Below are positions 7,223 through 14,330 of a stretch of DNA of 14,330 nucleotides, in pieces. The DNA lies in contig JACNFL010000090.1 in NCBI GenBank assembly GCA_014384685.1, positions 1 to 14,330 of the forward strand. The letters run 5' to 3'. Numbering within the stretch: position 1 is the first letter of the stretch; every line of letters begins with the position of its first letter. The notes below the pieces were generated by a model. It made no database searches. It was not told the DNA's origin and saw only the letters and a program-made list of their open reading frames with translations. The translations under genes and the position numbers were made by a program. The DNA is from Methanobacteriota archaeon. GTDB lineage: Archaea > Thermoplasmatota > Poseidoniia > Poseidoniales > Thalassarchaeaceae.

Positions 7223-9742
7223 TTATCCCATTAAGGCGCGGTGAACCTTGGACTGAATCTCACGCATTCGGTCATTTGCACCTAGTCCCCTAAACACAGT
7301 GAGCGAACGTTGTAGGTATTCCATACGCCTACTACGGTCAGGAGCCGCTTCGCCAAGACGCGCTAATAATTCACCAATCAGCACCCTGAAATCATTTGAT
7401 TCAGCCAACACTAAGGCATCACGGTAACATTCCATCGCTTCATCACGACGTCCTGCATCCACCAAAACTTCACCTAATAACAAAGTGATTTCTACTTCAG
7501 CGTGATGATCTCTCTCTTCAGAGAGGCCATCTAAAGCACCGGTGTAATGGTGTAGCGCTAATTCTCGGTCACCGGTCTTTGAGTAGTATCTTCCCAAAAC
7601 TGCTCTTGCCCTTGCTTGGTGTGCTGCACTGCCACCTTCGTTAGTCTCATCGTAAGCCAAGAACGCATGTTCTTTTGCCCTGTCATTCTCTCCCATCTCA
7701 AGGAAAGCAGAAGCGAGTTTTATCCGAGATTCCACTAGTTCAGGGTCATCTTCAGATTTTAGAAGTTCTTCCACATTAGCGTAAACCTCCAAGGCTTTCT
7801 TGTCATTTCTCTGGCGGCGGTAAATGTAACCCATGTTGTTGTAAGTTCTAGCCGCCCCTCTTGGGTCGTTTAGTTTGATGAATGACTCCAATGCTTCTTT
7901 GTGTAATGCAAGTGCTTCGTCGGCTTCACCAATTGTAACTGAAATATCTGCTAAACTAGATTTAATCCGTGCTCGAATCAATTCTTCCTTTTTACTAGAA
8001 CCAAGCATTTCGATTGCTTCATTGTAATGGGATTTAGCATCTGACCAATTACCTTGCATTGAAAGAATATTAGCTCTAAGTTCAAGAATTACTGGCCATG
8101 CCGAATCCTCTACCGAATCTTTGTCAACAGAATCAAGGATTGAAAATAATTCCATATGGCCTGCTTGAACTAAATCTGCTCCCGTAGTAGCAAGCGCTTC
8201 ACCTAATTCTCCTGAATTTCCAACTTGAGATAGGTGGAATAGGAATTCAATCTGCTCCTCGGGTCGTTCTCTACGTGTACGATACCAATCTACCGCCTTA
8301 GCATGTAATTGCACATTCGTATCAGAATCAAGTGAACGGGTTAAAAATTCGCGAATCAAATCGTGAACATCGTACATTTCCGAATCTGCCTGTCTAGCCA
8401 AACCCTTCTCAACTAAATCATCAAGCAAGTCTGTTTCTAAATCATGGCCGCTTAATGCTTCCAAAGGCATTGGTTCTCTGAATACTGCAAGTGCGCCAAG
8501 CAATCGTTTTTCAGCACCTGAGAGTTTGCTGAAAATTTCCTGCTCAACATACATTTCCAAAGTCTCGTAAAAAGTGGTTCCAATTGAGCCTCGATTAATC
8601 AAATTTAGAACCAAAGGATGACCTCTAGATAATCCGTAAATGTGCTGATAAGTTACCTCATCAACTGGCTCCAGTGATGGCAATAAATTCCTACAAGCAT
8701 CCCTATCTAATCCATCTAGAGGCACCACTAATGTGGTGATTTTTCCTTCAGCATCACGTAATGGCACGACTGATTTGAAAGACCGTGAAAACAGAATCAA
8801 ACCGGTTTCATCTAAGTCATCCATACGCTGAGTTAATCCTCTAATAACTGCGTACAAAATATCATCAGCAACCTTGTGTAAATCATCTATGATGATGATA
8901 GTGGGGACATCAGTGAGTGAATCCACAATCAAATCAACTGACATTTGTGCCACAGGAACTGGAGTAGCAGCAAGATAATCTGACAGCGAATCATTGCCGA
9001 TAGTTGCTAACCATTCGCCACACGCTTCAAGGAAGGCCCTTGAGCCCTCCCAATCTTGTACACGGTGGTATAGCAAATTGCGTTTATGTGTGAAAGTCTC
9101 TATCAATTTACCAGCAAGAGCAGTTTTTCCAATCCCTGCAATCCCTGGAACTAGAATAGTTGTAGACCGAGCATCAAGAAGATCAACCATTGTTTTTACT
9201 TCTGTGTCGCGACCATAGAAACTTCGTAATCTAGGTAAATCCTCAAGAGAAGTAACAAGTTGCTTCTCAACGTGTTTTGCCAAATCTCTTTGTATCAACT
9301 CAGGGTTTAATGGGCGCAAGTCAACAAGGCCATTATCATCCATATAGCGAATAATGTCAACAGCCCTAATAGAAAACGGTGAACTTTCAATCGCCTTTGC
9401 TAATGTTGTGCTACTTGTGCTTCCTTCTTGACCAATCAACCTCACTGGATAATTAGACAGACGTTCCCAAGTCTCTTCTGCAACAATCATACCTGAATCA
9501 GTTAGGAAGTAGGCTTTCCGCTTACGAGTAACTCCTGTGACGTGTGTCTGTCTCTCAATCAACAAACCTTGGTCCTTTAATCCAGCAATTGCCCTAGGGA
9601 CGTTGCTGCGAGCGATTGCAACAGCGTTTGCAATACCCATTTGAGACAACGCAAACGGAACTTCAACCTTGCTTGAATAGTCTCCGAAGTCTCGTAAGTG
9701 CAACAGAATTCTTTCCTGAACACCCGGTTTAGTGACTACCAA
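7223..9742 (-). CDS. STAND-type NTPase regulator: winged helix, NB-ARC-like ATPase, TPR
   Basis: The product is 839 residues from the preferred TTG at 9742 (853 if a TTG at 9784 is used). I prefer 9742 because GGAGAGG lies six bases upstream of it and the winged-helix domain starts almost at once. Residues about 4-95 form a MarR/ArsR-like winged helix (GVQERILLHLRD, then a wing with TRKRKAYFLTDSG). The ATPase follows: Walker A GIAGIGKT (200-207), Walker B TIIIIDD (281-287), an LFSRS segment (317-321) whose Arg may sense nucleotide, GHPL (374-377), and VHDLIREF (459-466) like the MHD motif of NB-ARC proteins. Residues about 556-826 are TPR-like helical pairs. Proteins of this build (MalT/GutR-like) are cytoplasmic signal-dependent switches. 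The ligand is unknown. It lies 73 bp behind the surface-protein gene on the same strand, so co-transcription is likely. An immune (Avs-like) role is less likely because the N terminus looks DNA-binding rather than effector-like. Confidence 0.88.
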   Translation of the reverse strand: MVVTKPGVQERILLHLRDFGDYSSKVEVPFALSQMGIANAVAIARSNVPRAIAGLKDQGLLIERQTHVTGVTRKRKAYFLTDSGMIVAEETWERLSNYPVRLIGQEGSTSSTTLAKAIESSPFSIRAVDIIRYMDDNGLVDLRPLNPELIQRDLAKHVEKQLVTSLEDLPRLRSFYGRDTEVKTMVDLLDARSTTILVPGIAGIGKTALAGKLIETFTHKRNLLYHRVQDWEGSRAFLEACGEWLATIGNDSLSDYLAATPVPVAQMSVDLIVDSLTDVPTIIIIDDLHKVADDILYAVIRGLTQRMDDLDETGLILFSRSFKSVVPLRDAEGKITTLVVPLDGLDRDACRNLLPSLEPVDEVTYQHIYGLSRGHPLVLNLINRGSIGTTFYETLEMYVEQEIFSKLSGAEKRLLGALAVFREPMPLEALSGHDLETDLLDDLVEKGLARQADSEMYDVHDLIREFLTRSLDSDTNVQLHAKAVDWYRTRRERPEEQIEFLFHLSQVGNSGELGEALATTGADLVQAGHMELFSILDSVDKDSVEDSAWPVILELRANILSMQGNWSDAKSHYNEAIEMLGSSKKEELIRARIKSSLADISVTIGEADEALALHKEALESFIKLNDPRGAARTYNNMGYIYRRQRNDKKALEVYANVEELLKSEDDPELVESRIKLASAFLEMGENDRAKEHAFLAYDETNEGGSAAHQARARAVLGRYYSKTGDRELALHHYTGALDGLSEERDHHAEVEITLLLGEVLVDAGRRDEAMECYRDALVLAESNDFRVLIGELLARLGEAAPDRSRRMEYLQRSLTVFRGLGANDRMREIQSKVHRALMG

Positions 9743-9748
9743 AACATT

Positions 9749-9755
9749 CCTCTCC
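9749..9755 (-). promoter_or_regulatory. Ribosome binding site deciding the STAND gene start
   Basis: The minus strand has GGAGAGG, six bases, then TTG at 9742. The longer alternative (TTG at 9784) has only GGCGGAAG two bases upstream, a poorer site. Confidence 0.5.
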
Positions 9756-9815
9756 TGATGGAATAGATACCTGCAACCATTCAATACTTCCGCCTAAAAG
9801 GTCAGAATTACCCCA

Positions 9816-12800
9816 TTATTCCGGTATCCACTGGTTAGTCTCTGGATCCCACTTCCAACCAGGGTAAGTGGGCTGTGGTTCAGCAACTGGTTGGGCAGGT
9901 GCAGCCACTTGGGCTTGTGCATCCGCCTGATTCGCCTTACCCCAAGCATACGGGTCCTCTTCTACTGTTTCTTGTGCCTCGATATCTCCAATTTCCGGCT
10001 CATCTTCAAACTCCACGAAGAAGAACATGAATACTCCGCCAAGTCCTGCTAAGACAACTAAAGCCAAAATTGCCCAAAGAACCCAACCTAATGCACTCTC
10101 TTGAGCAGTAGCACCAACTTGTACTGAAAGGGACTGTCCTGTTGAATCGCCACCGTATTCAAACGCTACATCATTCACTCCAGACTCTAACTTATTGCTT
10201 TGTATAGTCATAATCCAAGTACCGTCTTCACTAACAATTGTATTGTTAAGACGAAGGCCTGTATTTGAGGAACGGGCGACCACTTCAACACCTGGACGAC
10301 CTTGTCCTGTGAATATAGCCGTGTCACCAGCATTAATTTCATTGATTCCATCAATTCGTTCAACACTAAATGAAACTGCTCGAACAATAAAATCAACATT
10401 CATTGTGTAAGCATTAGATGAACCATCTCTGGCCATAAATTTCATTCCTTCACATGACCATAAATCGATATCAGTTGTATGGAAAGACATTCCCACAGGG
10501 TCATATGTTACTTTACCATAAATATCAATGGAAATTAAATCAGCACACAATTCATCATGTTGCAGATCACTATTTGCAATAATTTCTGGGTCATCGTAAA
10601 CATCGTAGTCGAGTAAATCACCATCGGCGTCGGAGAAAAATGGAGGTAGTACCACACTTCCACCATCCCCGCATCTACCAAGATCTTGACTACCTTCTTC
10701 ACAGAAGATGATTACTTCTCCAACCCAATCTGTAGAGTTGAATACCGGGGCGCGATTGTTTGCATCTAATGGGTTGTGAATAATCACCTCAACCTCAACC
10801 CACTCACTGTATGAATGGCCATCAAACGAACGTGCGCTGATTAGATAGTGGAAATCATGAATCATGTTACTAGTATCCCAAGTTGTACTCCAGAGACCAT
10901 TTGATTCAATCACAGTCACATAAGGTGGAGCATTTGGTAATTCACGAAGAGCATCTTGAGGGTCTCGAATACGAATCTCAACGCGACTTACTTCTCCATC
11001 TGTATCTCTAGCTATACCTGAAATAACTGTCTCATGACTTGCTGAAATGGTTTCATCTTCATAAGGTGCAAGCAAAGAAATAACTGGTGCAGCATTACTA
11101 TTGTCAATATCAAGTACTAGTGTTACTGTATCACAAGTGTCAATGTCTTCTAAACAGAAGCCTGAATCAGAGGCCCATATTACGAAAGTCCATGTTTCAC
11201 GAATTCTCGGCATAACCGAAAAGTCCCATTCCCAAGACCACTCTGAAAGAGCACCAATTGGGTTTCCTTGTGAGTCAAGAGGGCGTGCGATACTAGTTGT
11301 TGTAGTCACCCAAGTAGGGCTTGACATACGGAAATGTATCTCTTGGATATCACTACCAAGTGCACCATTGTAAGCGTCACTTGCTGTTCCAGAAAACACA
11401 ACTTTTCCAGAATTATGCATTGAACCATTTACTGGAGATGCAACATTGATTGTTGGAGGATTTGTGTTTAATTTGATTGTCTTTGTTACAATCGGGCTGT
11501 AATCAACACCGTCATAAGCCCTGAAGTCAAAGGTATAATCCCCTTCAGGTTGGTCAGCCATATCATACTCAAAGTGCCAGTTTTTGAACGGACGATTATT
11601 TCGAGTTACTTCACCATTCGTTCCACTATCATCAACAGCATAACGAACATCAACCCATGAACTTGAATCCGGTGTCTTGACTTCAATACGCTGTACTGCA
11701 CCCTGCTGCTCCCACTGAGCCTGCTCAGCAGTTGCGAAAACTCCGGTACCAATATTTCCATCCCAAGCATAACCAGTGAAATTGATGTTACGAATGAACG
11801 AGTGACCATCACTTTGGGTAACAACAACTGTTGGCTTTAGATTAGTCATTGCAAGAGTATCCTCATAAGTTCCTGTGAGGTTAAATGACGATTTATGATA
11901 TCCTTTCCCAAATTTGTACGCTGTCACGAAGTATTTTGACAATTCTCTAGTACCTGCGCCAGCATTGCAATCAGGGTCATCTAAATCATACAATAAATCC
12001 CCATCATTATCTATTCCATCGGAACAAGAATCTTCACCAACATCATCGGCAAATCCATCGGGATTATTTCCATTTCCTCTTATATCAAGATGGAAATCTG
12101 ATGGCAATGCAACCCAAGGAGCGAATCCTTGAGTATCGGTTTGCATATTGTAAAGATCATTACCGTGAGCATCTTCTATCAGAATTGTTGCACCTGGTAC
12201 TCTGATGCCCCCAACAGTAGCCCTAATACGAACTAAAGCCGCCTCACGAACTTGTACCGACCAAACGCTCGGAGATGCACCAATTTCTATCTTTGAAAGA
12301 GATAAACCAGACATGTTTGCAAATGTGAAAACTGTAGAATTATTCACCGCTTGTAATGACAATGGGAAATCTACAGGAGGGATTGATGTAGTGGGTGGAA
12401 GAAGTACTTGATTATCCCAATTATTGTACTCATAAGCCTCTCCTCTATCCCACACTAACTGAACTGGTGTTGATGAATTAGGACCGCCGGTGGTTTGAGG
12501 TATTGTCTCTGACTGAACCGTTACGGAACTCTTGGTAATGTTGTATACGATGTCAGAAACGCCAAGCCACTGATTTCCAGAAAAGAACGCAAGTGAAGCG
12601 TATGTATGGTCGTGGTCAACAATTTTCGCACCTTCTCCGCCAACATTAAATTGGTTATCTTGCACATCAAGAAGTGCTCCGATTGCTCGTATAGCATCAC
12701 CTGCAACTCCTGTTACAATATTTCTCTTGATAGTTGCGCTAGCACGGAAAACATGGAAAGCAGGGCAGTTAAAATCTTCTTCATCCCAAACAGTATCCGA

Positions 12801-14183
12801 GGAACATGTGCCTGAAACATTGTTGAATACGTTATCATTGATGGTAGCCCTAGCAGGGGCTGGTCCAGTGACTGACCAACCAGAATCTTGGAAATGGTAT
12901 TCACCAACAATTATTGGTTCACGATTAATTTCCAGGAATGTATTATTGTCAATTTCCATGTCAAAGTAACCTACGCCCCAAACACCGTTATATCCAGTAA
13001 TTGGACCAATGATATTGTTTGTAACCCGAACTTCAGTAACGACACCTGCTGCACCAGAAGATGAAACCACTTGTATTCCTGAACCCTCTTCTGCACCACT
13101 CATTACATTGCCTTCAACATGAGCATATGCAGCATCATAAACAGTTAATGGAGAGTTGTCACCAGTTGTAATTGAGTTACTAGTGACATCAACTCTGTAA
13201 TGTGTATTTGAGATGGTTCTGCGCCCATTAATATCAATCCCCGTACAATCTGTCTGAACTGTATTTCCGTGAATGACACCTGCTGAATCTGTAAATCTGT
13301 ACCCATAGTCTCCACTTGCCACAACCCCGTGGTCAATATTAGTGAACGATTTTTGAGCCCAAAGAACGTGACGCCCGTTGTCCTGTGAAGTACAACCATT
13401 CTCAGTACCTGTAAAAACAGGGCTTAGGAAACGTACCGGCCCACTCGGGCTTCCAGCACCATATGTTTGCACTGCATTTCCAGCTAAACTCTCAATGACT
13501 TCATCTGAACCAACTTCAAAAGATCCTCCATTGAATGTTGGGGACGCTAAATCAAGCACTAAAACACTAGATGTGTTAATACTGCTAAAACTCATCTCTG
13601 TAAGAGTTGGGCTGGCCCCATCTAGAATAAATGCGGCCCAGCGAATTTCCCCTAAATCAGCGACATATCGGGGCATGCCATACGCATTTTCAACTGCTAC
13701 ATGATTGAAACGGGTTTCAGCAATATCAATTGTATCGCGTACTAAAACTCCTTCAAAGCATGAAGGATCAGCATTCCACAATGGCATTCCACTTGCTGGG
13801 TTCATCATTTTGTAACAACGACCAGTTGCTGATTCGTTGGCAGGTGTCCCCCATCGCAAAGTAACTTTGCTTGAATTACTACCCATTCCGCTAGCGCCAC
13901 AGGAGGTATCCGCAGCACACAAATTACCTTTCACATCCAAGTATGTACCATTAAGAAATGTTACAGTTGTCCCTGGCTGAATAATTAATTTCGCACCCGG
14001 TGCAATCTCAACATCACCTGTCAGAGTGTGTCCACCCTGCCAAATTTCAGTTCCTGTAATCGTACCACTTGTAGTTTCATTACTTGCTACTACAGTGGGT
14101 GTCAAAGTGACTAATGCAGTCATCGAACTAATCACAAATAAAGAGACTAGCAGAAGACTTGTGGTTCGGTTATTCATTTCCAT
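9816..14183 (-). CDS. Giant membrane-anchored surface protein: beta-helix, Ig-like domains, Trp-rich tail
   Basis: The 1455-residue protein starts at ATG with AGGA nine bases upstream. Residues 1-34 look like a signal peptide. Residues about 40-110 begin a right-handed parallel beta-helix (GDVEIAPGAKLIIQPGTTVTF, 56-76), continued by repeated NNxxxxxxG-type turns to about 545, as in PbH1/NosD-like proteins. An Asp-rich metal motif with bounding cysteines (CSDGIDNDGD at 720-729, C739) follows. Ig-like modules lie at about 783-905, 908-1028 and 1033-1136, a cadherin/VCBS-like module (FSDADGDLLDYDV) near 1146-1268, and a last beta domain at 1270-1357. One transmembrane helix (1366-1390) is followed by an acidic linker, an Ala/Gln/Pro stretch and the terminal motif PGWKWDPETNQW. 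The 16 cysteines all lie outside the cell, suggesting disulfides. Probable role: cell-envelope anchored adhesin, sugar-binding protein or sensor (inference). It is the first gene of a likely two-gene unit with the STAND regulator. Confidence 0.9.
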   Translation of the reverse strand: MEMNNRTTSLLLVSLFVISSMTALVTLTPTVVASNETTSGTITGTEIWQGGHTLTGDVEIAPGAKLIIQPGTTVTFLNGTYLDVKGNLCAADTSCGASGMGSNSSKVTLRWGTPANESATGRCYKMMNPASGMPLWNADPSCFEGVLVRDTIDIAETRFNHVAVENAYGMPRYVADLGEIRWAAFILDGASPTLTEMSFSSINTSSVLVLDLASPTFNGGSFEVGSDEVIESLAGNAVQTYGAGSPSGPVRFLSPVFTGTENGCTSQDNGRHVLWAQKSFTNIDHGVVASGDYGYRFTDSAGVIHGNTVQTDCTGIDINGRRTISNTHYRVDVTSNSITTGDNSPLTVYDAAYAHVEGNVMSGAEEGSGIQVVSSSGAAGVVTEVRVTNNIIGPITGYNGVWGVGYFDMEIDNNTFLEINREPIIVGEYHFQDSGWSVTGPAPARATINDNVFNNVSGTCSSDTVWDEEDFNCPAFHVFRASATIKRNIVTGVAGDAIRAIGALLDVQDNQFNVGGEGAKIVDHDHTYASLAFFSGNQWLGVSDIVYNITKSSVTVQSETIPQTTGGPNSSTPVQLVWDRGEAYEYNNWDNQVLLPPTTSIPPVDFPLSLQAVNNSTVFTFANMSGLSLSKIEIGASPSVWSVQVREAALVRIRATVGGIRVPGATILIEDAHGNDLYNMQTDTQGFAPWVALPSDFHLDIRGNGNNPDGFADDVGEDSCSDGIDNDGDLLYDLDDPDCNAGAGTRELSKYFVTAYKFGKGYHKSSFNLTGTYEDTLAMTNLKPTVVVTQSDGHSFIRNINFTGYAWDGNIGTGVFATAEQAQWEQQGAVQRIEVKTPDSSSWVDVRYAVDDSGTNGEVTRNNRPFKNWHFEYDMADQPEGDYTFDFRAYDGVDYSPIVTKTIKLNTNPPTINVASPVNGSMHNSGKVVFSGTASDAYNGALGSDIQEIHFRMSSPTWVTTTTSIARPLDSQGNPIGALSEWSWEWDFSVMPRIRETWTFVIWASDSGFCLEDIDTCDTVTLVLDIDNSNAAPVISLLAPYEDETISASHETVISGIARDTDGEVSRVEIRIRDPQDALRELPNAPPYVTVIESNGLWSTTWDTSNMIHDFHYLISARSFDGHSYSEWVEVEVIIHNPLDANNRAPVFNSTDWVGEVIIFCEEGSQDLGRCGDGGSVVLPPFFSDADGDLLDYDVYDDPEIIANSDLQHDELCADLISIDIYGKVTYDPVGMSFHTTDIDLWSCEGMKFMARDGSSNAYTMNVDFIVRAVSFSVERIDGINEINAGDTAIFTGQGRPGVEVVARSSNTGLRLNNTIVSEDGTWIMTIQSNKLESGVNDVAFEYGGDSTGQSLSVQVGATAQESALGWVLWAILALVVLAGLGGVFMFFFVEFEDEPEIGDIEAQETVEEDPYAWGKANQADAQAQVAAPAQPVAEPQPTYPGWKWDPETNQWIPE

Positions 14184-14225
14184 GACATCAAATCCTTGGT
14201 TAAAACAGCTGTGAACGCTGCTTAG

Positions 14226-14236
14226 TTATAAAAAAA
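14226..14236 (-). promoter_or_regulatory. Candidate TATA box for the surface-protein / STAND unit
   Basis: The minus strand reads TTTTTTTATAA, ending about 43 bases before the ATG. Archaeal transcription starts about 25 bases downstream of the box, giving a leader of roughly 20 bases that includes the AGGA ribosome site. Confidence 0.45.
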
Positions 14237-14252
14237 CGCCTTGCTGCAATTG

Positions 14253-14277
14253 TAATAATATCAAAATCATATTATTA
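14253..14277. repeat. Perfect 9-bp inverted repeat upstream of the TATA box
   Basis: TAATAATAT (14253-14261) and ATATTATTA (14269-14277) flank seven bases. It lies just upstream of the candidate TATA box on the minus strand, where activators commonly bind in archaea. AT-rich dyads arise easily by chance, so the operator call is tentative. Confidence 0.4.
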
Positions 14278-14287
14278 ATATCATCAA

Positions 14288-14312
14288 AAATAGGTGGCTT
14301 TTGACCCTATTT
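14288..14312. repeat. Inverted repeat AAATAGG ... CCTATTT
   Basis: Perfect 7-bp arms are separated by 11 bases. On the minus strand the second arm continues into TTTTT, so it could be the terminator of a minus-strand gene beyond the right edge, or part of the promoter region. Confidence 0.35.
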
Positions 14313-14330
14313 GTATCATTATCCACTTAA

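Larger units (their letters stand above)
14184..14330. other. AT-rich upstream region of the surface-protein gene
   Basis: These 147 bp to the window edge show no gene. They hold a TATA-like box at 14226-14236, an 8-bp palindrome ACAGCTGT at 14205-14212, and inverted repeats at 14253-14277 and 14288-14312. This is the probable promoter region of the surface-protein / STAND gene pair. Confidence 0.55.

Noticed and set aside
7223..9742. Antiviral STAND (Avs-type) defence gene
   Set aside because: The N terminus is a DNA-binding-like winged helix, with no nuclease, TIR or protease effector, and no other defence genes are nearby.
9778..9780. ATG near the STAND gene start
   Set aside because: It is out of frame with the long coding region; only TTG starts are in frame there.
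14169..14189. Tiny upstream frame (MSWK, stop) overlapping the surface-protein start
   Set aside because: Four codons overlapping the start by chance ATG; no ribosome site of its own and no sign of selection.
1..14330. CRISPR arrays, tRNA or rRNA genes, insertion sequences, attachment sites
   Set aside because: No spaced direct repeats, cloverleaf-like sequences, transposase or integrase frames, or terminal repeats were seen on either strand.

Overview
The window reads as archaeal chromosome, most likely marine Thermoplasmatota (Marine Group II / Poseidoniales or a relative). Three adjacent genes begin with short basic leaders followed by one hydrophobic segment, as in archaeal class III (prepilin) signal peptides. 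The largest proteins are secreted, Asp-rich and Cys-rich, with many N-glycosylation sequons. Shine-Dalgarno sites are mixed with GTG and TTG starts. The taxon is an inference: no rRNA or other marker gene is present.

Layout, left to right. (1) Bases 1-2214, minus strand: the first 738 codons of a secreted protein with calcium-binding (thrombospondin type 3-like) repeats, paired cysteines and a seven-motif beta-propeller; it runs off the left edge. (2) A 292-bp divergent intergenic region with small perfect inverted repeats. (3) Bases 2507-3307, plus strand: a YycJ/WalJ-like metallo-beta-lactamase-fold hydrolase. (4) A 202-bp intergenic region dense in inverted repeats. (5) Bases 3510-7215, plus strand: three translationally coupled genes (339, 737 and 158 aa) for type IV pilin-like proteins, the second unusually large and internally repetitive. 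(6) Bases 9742-7223, minus strand, converging on the pilin operon with a 7-bp gap: a STAND-type NTPase with an N-terminal winged helix and a C-terminal TPR superhelix. (7) Bases 14183-9816, minus strand: a 1455-aa surface protein with signal peptide, parallel beta-helix, Asp-rich metal motif, Ig/cadherin-like domains, a transmembrane anchor and a short Trp-rich cytoplasmic tail. It probably forms an operon with the downstream STAND gene. (8) A 147-bp AT-rich upstream region with a TATA-like box and inverted repeats.

The genes suggest a cell-surface locus: two large secreted or anchored proteins, a minor-pilin-like set, and a cytoplasmic signal-transduction ATPase or regulator encoded directly after the anchored protein. 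A link between the STAND regulator and these surface structures is a hypothesis from gene order only. No RNA genes, CRISPR arrays, insertion sequences or integrases were seen.
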